From NCBI GenBank assembly GCA_018262095.1, contig JAGTRW010000002.1, positions 124,001 through 188,000 of the forward strand: 64,000 nucleotides of DNA, in the 5' to 3' direction. The position numbers were made by a program, and so were the translations under genes. The notes beneath the pieces are model-generated. The model was not told the DNA's origin and ran no database searches. It was given only the letters and a program-made list of their open reading frames with translations. This DNA is from Pseudomonadota bacterium. GTDB lineage: Bacteria > Pseudomonadota > Gammaproteobacteria > Burkholderiales > Rhodocyclaceae. Positions 1 to 8,974 of the stretch are shown here, piece by piece (positions within the stretch are counted from its first letter, which is position 1; each line of letters opens with the position of its first letter).

Positions 1-1001
1 GGACTGTAAAGCAGGTTGATCAAGGGTTCCTTCAATAGCACCAGCATATGACAAATCAGGATGCAGGCTCCGGATACCAAGTAAGCCGTCTTGAGCATAC
101 AGGCCTTTTGGCTCTCGAGCTTGGTCGCAGCCGTGAGCAGTGGCAGATAGATGGCACTGCAAGCAGTCAGGAACAAGGTGGTGTAGTTGAACGTCAAGGT
201 CCAACCGGCATCGAAAAGTCCTGCAAAAGCCAAGCCCCTGGCCTCGATAATCCACGATCGGATCAACAGCAGCGCGACCGTCGTCGAAAGCGCCGCGACG
301 AGGTTGGACAGAGCGAAGCGAAGGAAAGCCCGACTCTCCGTCTTCGACAGCATACCCAGTGGCATATTTGCCGCGAGTCCGGACAAGCGTGACACCCCAA
401 ACGCACCGACAAGACAGATCACGCCAAAACAGAGAACAAAGGACCATGCCAGGAGTTGCGGCCCTGGGGACAGACGCCACCACCATGCTCCGGCCAGCAA
501 CAGAAAAAGGGCTGTTGGCCCGGCAATTTGCGCCAGGGCCAGATAGGGGTAAGAACGATAGCCGTTGAGCACGGCGAGAGCATAGGTACCACCAACGTTC
601 AGCAGAACGGCAAACGCCATCCAGCGCACAGTCGCTACCAGATCTGGCGCACTCGACGACAGAAAGAACTGTGTAAGCGGAGGCGCCATCGCGACCATAA
701 CAAAAACGACACCGGCCCCGGCTACGCCAATGAACTTGGCAGCCGTCGCGCGAAACCGCCTGCGTGAAATTTCCTCATGACGTTCGGCCAGCCCCTGGAC
801 TACCGAATTGGTACCGCCAAACGTGGCGCCTATAGTGGCCGCCTGGGCCATCTGTCTGAGCTGTGAAAATAGTCCCACACCTTCCGGCCCCATCCAGTAG
901 GCGACAGCCTTGAAGCTTAGCAACCAGAGGAAAGCCGAGCCGAAAACGCCAACTGTGCTGACCAGGACCCCGCTTCTCAGACTCGGTGAAAGTACGCGCA
1001 T
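1..1001 (-). CDS. wzx: O-antigen/polysaccharide flippase, Wzx-like (partial, runs off left edge)
   Basis: The reading frame opens at an ATG at 1001, 15 bases after the stop of the polymerase-like gene, and stays open to base 1, giving about 333 residues without the C-terminus. The product is a string of hydrophobic segments separated by short basic loops. It starts MRVLSPSLRSGVLVSTVGVF and soon reads FKAVAYWMGPEGVGLFSQ, the N-terminal pattern of Wzx/MATE-like lipid-linked oligosaccharide flippases. Such proteins turn undecaprenyl-diphosphate-linked repeat units to the periplasmic face of the inner membrane. Position directly after a Wzy-like gene and a PglC-like initiating transferase fits a Wzx/Wzy pathway. 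Family assignment is from topology and the N-terminus; substrate is unknown. Confidence 0.75.
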   Translation of the reverse strand, partial: MRVLSPSLRSGVLVSTVGVFGSAFLWLLSFKAVAYWMGPEGVGLFSQLRQMAQAATIGATFGGTNSVVQGLAERHEEISRRRFRATAAKFIGVAGAGVVFVMVAMAPPLTQFFLSSSAPDLVATVRWMAFAVLLNVGGTYALAVLNGYRSYPYLALAQIAGPTALFLLLAGAWWWRLSPGPQLLAWSFVLCFGVICLVGAFGVSRLSGLAANMPLGMLSKTESRAFLRFALSNLVAALSTTVALLLIRSWIIEARGLAFAGLFDAGWTLTFNYTTLFLTACSAIYLPLLTAATKLESQKACMLKTAYLVSGACILICHMLVLLKEPLINLLYS

Positions 1002-1016
1002 TGAGCAACGGAAACG

Positions 1017-2294
1017 CTAGGCGCCCAATTTGGGCGCTGGTTGAAAGCGTAAGCGTGACAAGAGTAGCCCCCAGAGGAAATAAGCAAATATCCCCGGATA
1101 AGGTTGCCGGAGCGTCACCTTGAAATTGCAGTCAACCAACACCATGAATGCAACCAACCCCGTAAGCCACCAAGTTTCACTCGACAAAGCCCCATGAAAC
1201 CGCCGAATCAGGAGCGCGGTAAAAATGATCAGCGCTAACACCGGCAACAACGAGAGCAGGCCAAGGTTATAGGACAGGTCGATGTACCAGTTGTGAGGAC
1301 TTGTTTTTATCTCTCGCGGCGGGGGTGACACATGGCCGAACACCAACGTGCGCTTGCTTTCCCCGATCCAGTTGCCATACATTTTCCAGTCGGAGAGACG
1401 CTCAGCGACATTGGTCGGCATCTTGCCATTGGCCAGCGATTGGAATTTAAGGTAGTAAACTCCCTTTTCCCCGTCCGCGATCTTGTTGTTTTTGGCAGCA
1501 AGGAAATACAAACTCATGATTAGCGCCACAGCCAAAATTCCGGCGCCAATTATCAGAAACGAATTTAAACGCGTTGTCTTGAAACGCAATATGGTTATCA
1601 AGAAAAACAGCAGCACAAATCCAATGTAAAGGCTGATCGCCAAGAAAGATGCGCTGGCGATTACGTACATGCCCATTACGAACGTGAGAAAGAACGATAA
1701 AGGTTTTTGGCTCTCGTACAAATGAACCATGACCAAGCAATAAGCCATCACAAAAATAACCGGTACATACTGGAAGTGCTGGTATATGGTGAACACATAG
1801 AGGTAATGCGTCAACGTTAATGTATTTTGAAGCACCCCCGCAAAAAGCTGAAAAGGGACCACCAGCAGCAGCACCCACATGAAAGCTCTTGGAATAGCAT
1901 TCTGTTCATCGCGTACCAATTGACCGAGCACCAAACCCATGGTTGGCAACAGCGTTTGCGCTGCAAATATCATTTTTCGATATTCGATGTCGACGTTTTC
2001 ACTTGAAAATACCAGCGACAGCACGATGACTGCGAAAAATGCCAAGACAAACAAGATCGACGGCACCGCTTGGCGGACATTCCTAAAAAACACCAACAAC
2101 CCAATAACACACGTAACGATTGAAATTGGCAAGGGCAAACTATCGAGAACGCCCCCGGAATCCATAACCCAAGCCGCTTCTTTGTATATGCCGCCAGACA
2201 ATTGAAAGAAAAGCGGGAAAAGAAGGGTTATGGCAATGAGCCAAACCGTGAAATTATAGACTTTTATTTGCATAGTTTTTCGGATCAGCGCCAT
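1017..2294 (-). CDS. O-antigen polymerase/ligase-like membrane protein (Wzy/WaaL type)
   Basis: A 425-residue polytopic membrane protein with about ten to twelve hydrophobic segments and one larger periplasmic loop around residues 270-340, the architecture of O-antigen polymerases and ligases. The loop contains the sequence SPHNWYIDLSYNLGLLSLLP, close to the 'H-N-x-Y/F-L...G' signature of the O-antigen ligase family. It would polymerise repeat units on the outer face of the inner membrane, or transfer glycan to an acceptor. Its neighbours are a flippase (15 bases downstream) and an initiating glycosyl-phosphate transferase, which favours Wzy. Polymerase and ligase cannot be told apart by sequence here. 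Base composition is more AT-rich than the core genome to the right. Confidence 0.7.
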   Translation of the reverse strand: MALIRKTMQIKVYNFTVWLIAITLLFPLFFQLSGGIYKEAAWVMDSGGVLDSLPLPISIVTCVIGLLVFFRNVRQAVPSILFVLAFFAVIVLSLVFSSENVDIEYRKMIFAAQTLLPTMGLVLGQLVRDEQNAIPRAFMWVLLLVVPFQLFAGVLQNTLTLTHYLYVFTIYQHFQYVPVIFVMAYCLVMVHLYESQKPLSFFLTFVMGMYVIASASFLAISLYIGFVLLFFLITILRFKTTRLNSFLIIGAGILAVALIMSLYFLAAKNNKIADGEKGVYYLKFQSLANGKMPTNVAERLSDWKMYGNWIGESKRTLVFGHVSPPPREIKTSPHNWYIDLSYNLGLLSLLPVLALIIFTALLIRRFHGALSSETWWLTGLVAFMVLVDCNFKVTLRQPYPGIFAYFLWGLLLSRLRFQPAPKLGA

Positions 2295-2380
2295 AATAGT
2301 ACCCGCATACTTTTAACGACCAAGCATGCCATTCGTTCGAATACCATGCAAATCTTTCGCATTGTAACATGGAGCACTTA

Positions 2381-2941
2381 TCAGTGCGAAACGCCATCTC
2401 GCCTAATAACCTTTAATGCCGTTTTCCAGAGGATACTGCAGTCAAACCGGAGTGAGCTTTTCTGCATGTACTCCAGATCGAGAGCTACTTTTTCGGGAAT
2501 AGGTAGTTCGTCCCGGCCATTAATCTGCGCCCAACCAGTCAACCCAGGCACCAATTCGTGAACGCCATGCTGAGTACGTAGATCAATCAAATCATGCTGG
2601 TTGTAGAGTGCCGGACGCGGCCCAACGAAGCTCATGTCACCCCGGAGGATGCTCCAAAGTTGTGGCAACTCGTCAAGGCTTGATTTTCGTAGAAATGAAC
2701 CAATCGGCGTCAGATAGCTGTTGGCGTCCTGCAGCAAATGTGTGGCCACGGCCGGCGTACCGATTCGCATGCTACGGAACTTAGGCATTTTGAAGATCCG
2801 GTTGTAGCGCCCAACACGATCAGACCAATACAAAACCGGGCCGGGAGATGTCAGCCGGACCAGCAGGACAAGCACACAAAATGGCAACGACAAGGCAATC
2901 GCCGCAGGCACTGCCAACAACAGGTCAAACATGCGCTTCAT
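2381..2941 (-). CDS. initiating sugar-phosphate transferase (bacterial sugar transferase, PglC-like small monotopic PGT)
   Basis: The start is placed at the ATG at 2941 because GAGGTG lies just upstream; an 18-residue extension to 2995 is possible but has no support. The 186-residue product begins MKRMFDLLLAVPAAIALSLP, a single N-terminal re-entrant membrane helix, followed by KFRSMR, then SFLRKSSLDELPQLWSILRG and FVGPRP, the hallmark motifs of the bacterial sugar transferase family. These enzymes transfer a sugar-1-phosphate from a UDP-sugar to undecaprenyl phosphate and so start repeat-unit synthesis. The short length without extra N-terminal membrane domains matches PglC/WecP-like minimal enzymes rather than WbaP/WcaJ. 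The sugar is unknown. Confidence 0.88.
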   Translation of the reverse strand: MKRMFDLLLAVPAAIALSLPFCVLVLLVRLTSPGPVLYWSDRVGRYNRIFKMPKFRSMRIGTPAVATHLLQDANSYLTPIGSFLRKSSLDELPQLWSILRGDMSFVGPRPALYNQHDLIDLRTQHGVHELVPGLTGWAQINGRDELPIPEKVALDLEYMQKSSLRFDCSILWKTALKVIRRDGVSH

Positions 2942-3016
2942 TGAAATCACCTCGACAAATTTGCCATGAACGGAGCACTTCAGGCCTAGCGACAATCGTT
3001 CCGAAATCGCGACGGC

Positions 3017-4165
3017 TCAAGGCGCCTTGTTCCGACCAAGCTCACTACGGTAAAGATTAAGCCAAGCAGCAGTTACAGTTGCTGCGGAAAATCCCTTAAT
3101 CACTCGCGTATAGGCATTACGCCCTAGCTTGGCCCTCAAGACAGGATCCTGGTACATCAAACGCATTGCATCAAGCAAGGCACTGACGTTGCCTTTTGCG
3201 ACCAGTAGCCCCGTAGCCCCATTCAGAACAGCATCCGTGACTCCATCAATCTGATAAGCCACTGACGGAATTCCGCAGGCAGCAGCTTCGACAACAACCA
3301 TACCAAATCCCTCACGATAGCTCGGCAACACCAAGACATCGGCCGCAGCCATGAAGCGCTCTGGCACAAAGGACGGCCCGACCCAGCGAATGCGATTGTT
3401 GTGTGGCCCCGCAACAAGTTCCAGTTCAGTCCGCAGCTTTTCTTCATCAGGGCCGACAACCCAGAGCACTGGATTTTCAACCAGGTCCGCGAGCCTGACA
3501 AAGGCATGAAGCAGGTCAAAGACCCCTTTGTCCCTCACCAACCTCCCAACAAACAAAAATACGCAGACGTCATCGCCAACCGTCAAATCCACGCGAACCT
3601 CTTTACGCACAGCCACATCGGGAGCGAAACGCTGCGAATCCACGCCGCAAATTGACCCCTCGCCCAGCACTCTAATACCACCGGGGGCCACAACGCACTC
3701 TCGTTCCAGAAACTGGCACTGCGAATGGCTGTCCGCAAAAACAAGACTTGCCGCAAAAACGGTCAAGCGATCGATCTGTTTTAAGAAAAACCTCGCGAAC
3801 CCATGCCTATTGGACCAAACCTGCCCGGTAAACGTATGGTAGCGGCGCGGCACTCTTGCCAACATAGCCCCGAGCATGGCCAGCAATCCAGCCTTGGGAG
3901 TGATGCTGTGAACCAGATCAAAACGCTCATTGCGGAACAAACCTGTCAAGATCAACAAAACCCGAAAATCTTGAAACAAAGATATTTTCCGGCAAATAGG
4001 CAGGTCCACAACCCGGATGCGCGCGTCAATCAAAGGGGACAGAGGATAATCTTCAAGATTTACATAGAGCGACACGAAATAGCATTCGGCGAGCGCATTC
4101 AAATGCCGGAGAAGAAAGGCATTGACGACAAAAGGCGAAGTCGCGACAAAGCAAATTTTCCTCAT
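3017..4165 (-). CDS. glycosyltransferase family 4 (GT-B)
   Basis: The start at 4165 (MRKICFVATSPFVVNAF) leaves one base after the stop of the preceding GT2 gene, so the two are translationally adjacent; an upstream extension to 4234 lies inside the GT2 frame and is unlikely. The protein has about 382 residues, with an N-terminal GT4-like domain and a C-terminal Glycos_transf_1 domain. The latter shows FVGRLVRDKGVFDLLHAF and the E-x7-E motif in REGFGMVVVEAAACGIPSVA. A retaining GT-B enzyme acting on lipid-linked precursors at the cytoplasmic face of the membrane is expected. It resembles the GT4 enzymes that commonly accompany PglC-type transferases. Donor and acceptor cannot be read from sequence. 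Confidence 0.85.
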   Translation of the reverse strand: MRKICFVATSPFVVNAFLLRHLNALAECYFVSLYVNLEDYPLSPLIDARIRVVDLPICRKISLFQDFRVLLILTGLFRNERFDLVHSITPKAGLLAMLGAMLARVPRRYHTFTGQVWSNRHGFARFFLKQIDRLTVFAASLVFADSHSQCQFLERECVVAPGGIRVLGEGSICGVDSQRFAPDVAVRKEVRVDLTVGDDVCVFLFVGRLVRDKGVFDLLHAFVRLADLVENPVLWVVGPDEEKLRTELELVAGPHNNRIRWVGPSFVPERFMAAADVLVLPSYREGFGMVVVEAAACGIPSVAYQIDGVTDAVLNGATGLLVAKGNVSALLDAMRLMYQDPVLRAKLGRNAYTRVIKGFSAATVTAAWLNLYRSELGRNKAP

Positions 4166-4166
4166 G

Positions 4167-5051
4167 CTACGTATTGCGCCCCTCCAGACGACGTATCCAC
4201 CTCTGCCAATGCTCGGCCTCCTCGCTGCCGACACTCAATACGCCAGCACTGCTCCTCGCTGCACCCGTACGAAACTGCCGAAGAAATGTCAAAAAGTCGC
4301 GCCCAAGCCTTAAAACCGTTGCCACTGTAGCGAGCACCGCGAATGCATAATTTTTTCTGGTGACAAAGTGATTGAACTGAATTCTGAACAAGGTCACTCG
4401 GGTACGACAGGCTTTTCGCCATACAAGACGGTCCCGCAATCGATAGGCCAAAAGAATATCTGAAAGCGCATGAAAATGGCTCGAATAATGCGCTCGCAGC
4501 AACAATTCCTGATCTTCACAACAATAGGGGCCCGGCTCAGCATAGTGGTGCGTCCGGAACCACGCCGTCTTTCCGACCCACGTCGGATGGGGCAAATAAA
4601 ACCCAAGCCAAGGTCGCGAACAGATATCCCGATGGCTTTCCTTGAACGGCAAAGTCCCGAGGATTTCGTTATGCGTCGAGATCGTCATGCACCGTGATCC
4701 TAACAGGTCGACAGACTGATCAGACTTAAGGACGGCCAGTTGCTGGGAAAATCGCTCAGGGTGCGAAATATCATCTGCATCCATCCGGGCAAAATAGCAT
4801 CCACGCGCAAGACCAAGGGCTTCGTTGAGGCGCGCAGCCAAGCCACGATTTCGTCCATCGCGAATTACGTGGATACGAGAGTCGGCCAAATCGGCCAGTT
4901 CTTCAATGGCCCCATCCGTAGATCCGTCATCAATCAACAGGAGTTCCCAGTCAGTGAATGACTGCTGAACAATCGACAACACGGCCATACGCAGGTGGGG
5001 GCCACCATTAAATACCGGCATGGCAATGGTCAAAAGAGGACCGTCAGGCAT
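4167..5051 (-). CDS. glycosyltransferase family 2 (GT-A)
   Basis: The chosen start (5051) is six bases downstream of a GGGGAAGGA ribosome-binding site; an ATG two codons earlier (5057) is also possible. The product of about 294 residues opens with LLTIAMPVFNGG and has LLLIDDGSTDG (nucleotide binding) and the DxD-type metal site in FARMDADDISHPERF, followed by a basic, partly hydrophobic C-terminal third. It is an inverting GT-A glycosyltransferase of the polysaccharide locus, sitting between a fucosyltransferase upstream and a GT4 gene downstream, all on one strand with gaps of one to about 55 bases. The sugar it transfers is unknown. Confidence 0.85.
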   Translation of the reverse strand: MPDGPLLTIAMPVFNGGPHLRMAVLSIVQQSFTDWELLLIDDGSTDGAIEELADLADSRIHVIRDGRNRGLAARLNEALGLARGCYFARMDADDISHPERFSQQLAVLKSDQSVDLLGSRCMTISTHNEILGTLPFKESHRDICSRPWLGFYLPHPTWVGKTAWFRTHHYAEPGPYCCEDQELLLRAHYSSHFHALSDILLAYRLRDRLVWRKACRTRVTLFRIQFNHFVTRKNYAFAVLATVATVLRLGRDFLTFLRQFRTGAARSSAGVLSVGSEEAEHWQRWIRRLEGRNT

Positions 5052-5107
5052 ACACATTCCTTCCCCCGCCGAGGTAGTTGCCGGTTCAGAAAAACACGTT
5101 GCGGCGA

Positions 5108-6022
5108 TCAAACCCGGATCCATTCACCGGGAATCAAGTCGCTCGTGTCCTTGCTCTGGTCATTGAACCATTTGGCGGGAGCCACCACGCGTTTACCAGG
5201 GTCGCTAGCAAGCCAAGCCCCCCACCAACTCAATGAACTATTGGCCACGACAAACCGTTTACACACTGACATCAAGGCGATATCGCGATGCGCATCATCT
5301 GCCTTGTTAACGTCGACAACAGTTGTGGTCACGGGAAGATGAAGATTAGCTCGTACCCAAACCGGATCGTCTGAGAACACGAAGCAGTGTGGCCGCACCA
5401 ACCCCTCCAAGGCAATCCCCACACCTTTCTCGTAGTAACTATCCGGACACACTCCGTGCACCTTGCTGGCCACTGGATTTGAAACGTAATCCCCCCGGCG
5501 CACATGAACACAGACAGCATCCGTATCGACGATCATTGACAGGACCTCCTTTGATTCATCATTCAATTGCATACTCAAGGAAAAGTCCCGGGCAATGGTC
5601 TCCCTGCTCTCAACGAAATAATTTTCGCTTTGCCAATAGCCATCCAGGTAAATCGGCGCCCTTAGCTCAAGAACGGACGGATCAAAGCGAAATGATCGCT
5701 CGCGATACAGCGGAAACCCCCTTCGCCTCCGTTCGAGACGCCTCACGACCTTCTCGGCGACAGATCCCCATTTTGCTCTCATACCGCAAGTGCCAGCCAT
5801 AGGCTCATCAGCACCAACGAGGTCTGCAGATATCTGGTAAGAACCAAGCCCAAATTTTCGGTCTGTCCGGCCACTGAACCAGGAAATATCCAGCAATAGA
5901 GGAACCCCGAGCCGAATGGAGAGTGCTCTGCCGACCGCATATTGGAACATCTGATTACCCAAACCACCGAAAACTCCCACCAACACCGCTGGCTTACGTT
6001 CACAAGAGGGATCAGGCATCAT
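5108..6022 (-). CDS. alpha-1,2-fucosyltransferase family (GT11)
   Basis: The 304-residue protein contains GVFGGLGNQMFQYAVGRALS near its N-terminus and VCVHVRRGDYVSNP in the middle (the HxRRxDY donor-binding motif), then FVFSDDPVWV and ANSSLSWWGAWLAS. These are the conserved blocks of GT11 alpha-1,2-fucosyltransferases, which move L-fucose from GDP-fucose to galactose or a related sugar. The start at 6022 follows a GGGGGG stretch; the next codon is also ATG. GDP-L-fucose can be made from genes in this window (manC, phosphomannomutase, gmd, fcl). A second GT11 gene lies at 22355-23263, so two fucose residues or two glycans may be decorated. Confidence 0.9.
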   Translation of the reverse strand: MMPDPSCERKPAVLVGVFGGLGNQMFQYAVGRALSIRLGVPLLLDISWFSGRTDRKFGLGSYQISADLVGADEPMAGTCGMRAKWGSVAEKVVRRLERRRRGFPLYRERSFRFDPSVLELRAPIYLDGYWQSENYFVESRETIARDFSLSMQLNDESKEVLSMIVDTDAVCVHVRRGDYVSNPVASKVHGVCPDSYYEKGVGIALEGLVRPHCFVFSDDPVWVRANLHLPVTTTVVDVNKADDAHRDIALMSVCKRFVVANSSLSWWGAWLASDPGKRVVAPAKWFNDQSKDTSDLIPGEWIRV

Positions 6023-6070
6023 AGCCCCCCAGAACCACAATTGCAGAAGATGACATCGTCTTTTTACCTA

Positions 6071-6766
6071 TTATCGCTTTGCTGGTTGGTTCAGGGGCCG
6101 CCTAGCCATCATATTGAGCGAAAAATACTCGCCGAACGTTGCGTTCGCTACGGACGCATCGACTGTACTAGGGACGAAATGGGGCTCGTGCGGATATTCC
6201 TCGCAATACTCATAGCCGCATAGTTCCAGCTGATATTACAGCCAACTCGCACTGAATCCCGTTTTGTGAAAGTCATAGTGTGTCGACTGCCCGCCATAAA
6301 TCAGCTCAATCCAAGGTGCTACGCCGCGTGACCGGAAGTACGCCAAATTCTTATAATAGATACAAAATATCTGGTCAATATCAGGAACGGATATGCGCAA
6401 AACCCCGCCAGGCGCCAGTACCTCTAGCCATCGCTTTAGCAGTGGCTGCACTTCTTCGCGTGAAAAACGCTCAAGTACCTGACACGCATAGATCTCTTTG
6501 GCGGAGCCATTAGTGAATCTACTTAGCACCCGTATATCGTCAATAACATCGGCCGCAATGGTTTCCAACGCATCAACATTGCAAAAACTTTCCAACTTGA
6601 TGTTACCGAACCCAAGATGAAGCCTGTAGGGCGGTAAAAATTCGTCGAAGCGGTCTTTAAACACAAGACGTCTTCCCGAGAAAAAGGGTGCTGCGCCCAC
6701 TCGCCTTAAGTTATGGAGCACATGATGAATTACCGCTCTTTGTTGTTGGGACGTGATTTTTTTCAA
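6071..6766 (-). pseudogene. SAM-dependent methyltransferase interrupted by an in-frame TAA
   Basis: The frame starting at 6766 encodes a class I methyltransferase with an altered glycine motif (LHLGFGNIKLESFCNVD), a post-I acidic region and LEVLAPGGVLRISVPDIDQ. It hits TAA at 6236-6238 after 176 codons, straight after HKTGFSASWL. Beyond that stop the same frame stays open for 54 further codons (YQLELCGYEY... through EYFSLNMMARR) to a TAA at 6071. This tail reads like the normal C-terminal end of this methyltransferase family, where '...SLN-x-x-A-R' closes the protein. The simplest reading is one nonsense substitution in a once 231-residue gene. The truncated product, readthrough, or a base-call error are alternatives. 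Confidence 0.72.
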
Positions 6767-6822
6767 TCATCTGCGCAACATTGGATCGCCTCCGTTAATA
6801 TTAATTTTATAATTTACAAAAC

Positions 6823-7881
6823 CTATCGATTTAACCTAATGGTTAACCTCTCGCCCAGAAAAACAAAATTCAACAAGCCACTACTCCGTAGAACAACCGA
6901 GACAGCCAAACTTGCAACAATAGGAAAAATAATATTGAATAAGCCGCCAAAAACGCCCAAGAAAAAGAAATGAGCCACATATATTTCCATGGTCCTTGAG
7001 CCAATATATTTTATAGTTACGGTAACCCAAGCTATCGAGCTTTCGTAAATCCTGGACACGACTTGCAAAAAAACATAAATTCCCGAACCGCCAACCAGTA
7101 GATTGAGGACCAGTTGAGGATTCGGAACATGGAGCAGACCGAAAATATGACTAAAGATCGCCGACGATTCGGTTCTGTGCCACAACGGGAAAAGAAACAA
7201 AAACAGTAAATAGGGAGCTTCATGAAAGGCCGCTGGCAACCTCTTTAGCTCAAAAAACCCCCAAAACAACCCAGCCAAGAAGTACAAAAAATAAGTTTTC
7301 GCAAAAGTTAGTCCAAGGAATCCGGGACTAAGAATGAGCAGCGAAAAAGAAATAACCACTGAAATTAGCATGAAAACAAGCGGGAAACGGCTCTTTGAAA
7401 GCTTGTTAAGGGAAACGTACACTAACCACGCCAACTGAGCGAACACATAGCAAAAGAAAAGCGCAGGCAAGAACCATAGGCCGTTGTCGGCGTTACGAAA
7501 CAACAAAACCATGTAGTCTACTGCAGGCATCACAGCGTAGCTAGGTCTTGAAAAATACATCACAGCGCCCCAGGAGCAGAATGGGAGAAGTAACCTCCTT
7601 GCCTTCTTGAACAAGGTTCGAGACGCGCGATCCAACTCGAGCACGGCGTCCGCTTGAACCAGTGCGTGCTGTTTTCGAAAACCAATCGAAGCCGCCCAAC
7701 CACTAACGAACATGAACAATGGCATGTGAAAAGAATAGACGAGACGGAACCAAATATTGCCATCAAAGACGGGATAAGCACCTTGCAGGTGGTGTCCCAA
7801 CACAACCAAGATAATTGCGCCCCCTTTGAGAAAGTCTAGAAAATCATTTCGAACGGAAATTTTGTAACTCATATGACACAT
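6823..7881 (-). CDS. membrane O-acyltransferase (acyltransferase family 3)
   Basis: A 352-residue protein with about ten hydrophobic helices. The N-terminus reads RNDFLDFLKGGAIILVVLGHH, the typical first block of acyltransferase-3 proteins, with the catalytic-type His pair inside VVLGHHLQG. It is followed by LFMFVSGW, also typical. Family members (OafA, WecH, Wzi-like modifiers) transfer acetyl or other acyl groups from cytoplasmic donors to glycans at the membrane. The gene is notably AT-rich. An alternative start three codons in (7872) is equally possible. It lies between a decayed methyltransferase and a long non-coding stretch, so it may be transcribed on its own. The acyl group and target sugar are not predictable. 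Confidence 0.85.
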   Translation of the reverse strand: MCHMSYKISVRNDFLDFLKGGAIILVVLGHHLQGAYPVFDGNIWFRLVYSFHMPLFMFVSGWAASIGFRKQHALVQADAVLELDRASRTLFKKARRLLLPFCSWGAVMYFSRPSYAVMPAVDYMVLLFRNADNGLWFLPALFFCYVFAQLAWLVYVSLNKLSKSRFPLVFMLISVVISFSLLILSPGFLGLTFAKTYFLYFLAGLFWGFFELKRLPAAFHEAPYLLFLFLFPLWHRTESSAIFSHIFGLLHVPNPQLVLNLLVGGSGIYVFLQVVSRIYESSIAWVTVTIKYIGSRTMEIYVAHFFFLGVFGGLFNIIFPIVASLAVSVVLRSSGLLNFVFLGERLTIRLNR

Positions 7882-8332
7882 ATCTCAATGGCCGTAGTAA
7901 AACAACACAAAATATTCTAATTTAATACGCCTGCAATTGGACGCGAACTTAAAACAGTGGCGTTTAGCGCAATCTGGACCGGGATTCTATATTTTAATTA
8001 ACTTGTTTCGGCGGTTTATTTATTAACTAACCGAACGACCTTCACTTCGTCACTAGAAACGCTCATTGATAAATAAGACAGATTTCATGCGCAAAAGAAA
8101 CGCCACCGACGACGACGTCGCAATGCCGAAAAATCCAGATAAATTTTCCTCGAATATCGTCCGCACTGGTCGGTGCTTTGTATACATACTAGTTCGTAAC
8201 TATATCAGAAATTTACCTCTTTTCAGTTCCACAGATCTTCTCTCGACGGGCGGTAATCCTGCCGAAATTAGCAGCCGTTAAGAGTGGATTCTTCTCTCAG
8301 GCAGCCTGAGAAAATTTGACTTGTAGATATCA
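7882..8332. other. AT-rich non-coding stretch
   Basis: About 450 bases without a supportable gene between the start of the acyltransferase and an insertion-sequence remnant. Short open frames exist but have no family resemblance and no ribosome-binding site. The acyltransferase promoter must lie in the left part, but I see no clear -10/-35 pair. The sequence from 8281 to 8332 may belong to the decayed insertion sequence. Confidence 0.5.
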
Positions 8333-8569
8333 CGCTTTTCAGACAGTCAGACCATCGCCGTGCTCAAGTAGGCCGAGGGCGGCAGCCGGGTACCGGACCG
8401 GCGCTCGCCGCAAGGAATCGGTTCGGCGACGTTTTACAAATGGCGCAGCAAGTTCGGGGGGATTACCACTTCGCTGATGGTACAGCTCAAGGAACTCGAA
8501 GACGAGAATCGGCGGCTCAAGAAGATATACGCAGAGGAACTCCTCAACGCTGAACTCGTGCCGGAATAA
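8333..8569 (+). pseudogene. IS3-family transposase OrfA remnant
   Basis: Read on the plus strand from 8333, the frame gives RFSDSQTIAVLK, a TAG stop, AEGGSRVPDRRSPQGIGSAT, then FYKWRSKFGGITTS and LKELEDENRRLKKIYAEELL. This is the helix-turn-helix and leucine-zipper arrangement of OrfA of IS3-type elements (IS407/IS2-like). The internal TAG at codon 13 and the missing N-terminus mark it as dead. After the terminal TAA (8567-8569), VMKPSCRYTR may be the first residues of a decayed orfB, but resemblance ends within about ten codons. No terminal inverted repeats or target duplication could be found by eye. Confidence 0.75.
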
Positions 8570-8802
8570 GTGATGAAGCCATCTTGCCGCTACACAAGGA
8601 CGCGCTACAACAGATCGCACCACAACGTTACCTAGAGACGCCGGGCACTCACGCAGCATCTTCACTTCAAGAGAGCCGACGAATAACATCTTAAGGCGCG
8701 GATATTTAACGATTTTTAGCTCTTCTAACCTTGGTGTTCGTTACGTTTTTTGTACGGTCACTTGACGAATTTCATTTATAATGCGCCCCAACTTAGGCTC
8801 GG

Positions 8803-8845
8803 AAGCGCCTTGCCAACGGCGTGAGCCGTGGGCCGAAAGGCGCTT
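8803..8845 (+). promoter_or_regulatory. nested hairpin in the leader of the SDR gene
   Basis: AAGCGCCTT (8803-8811) and AAGGCGCTT (8837-8845) are exact reverse complements. Inside them ACGGC (8816-8820) and GCCGT (8825-8829) close over GTGA, a GNRA-type tetraloop. A TATAAT-like hexamer sits about 25 bases upstream at 8777-8782 but without a good -35 at the right spacing. The structure lies about 130 bases before the ATG at 8975. No U-run follows, so it is not a standard terminator. A leader RNA structure is possible but unproven. Confidence 0.4.
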
Positions 8846-8974
8846 TGCAACACCGCCCCAACCCGAGAAGGTCGATTGGTCGATAGGTCGCAGCCCACAC
8901 GCTTTGGATTATCAGCATAGTGGTTTCTATTTTTTGTTAACTATTGCTTTAGTGGCCCTTTTGAGAGTTGATTG

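Noticed and set aside
8761-8782. TTGACG and TATAAT as a sigma-70 promoter
   Set aside because: Only nine bases separate the hexamers, far from the required 16-18.
8781-8974. Small plus-strand protein before the SDR gene
   Set aside because: It spans the nested hairpin, has no ribosome-binding site and no recognisable motif.
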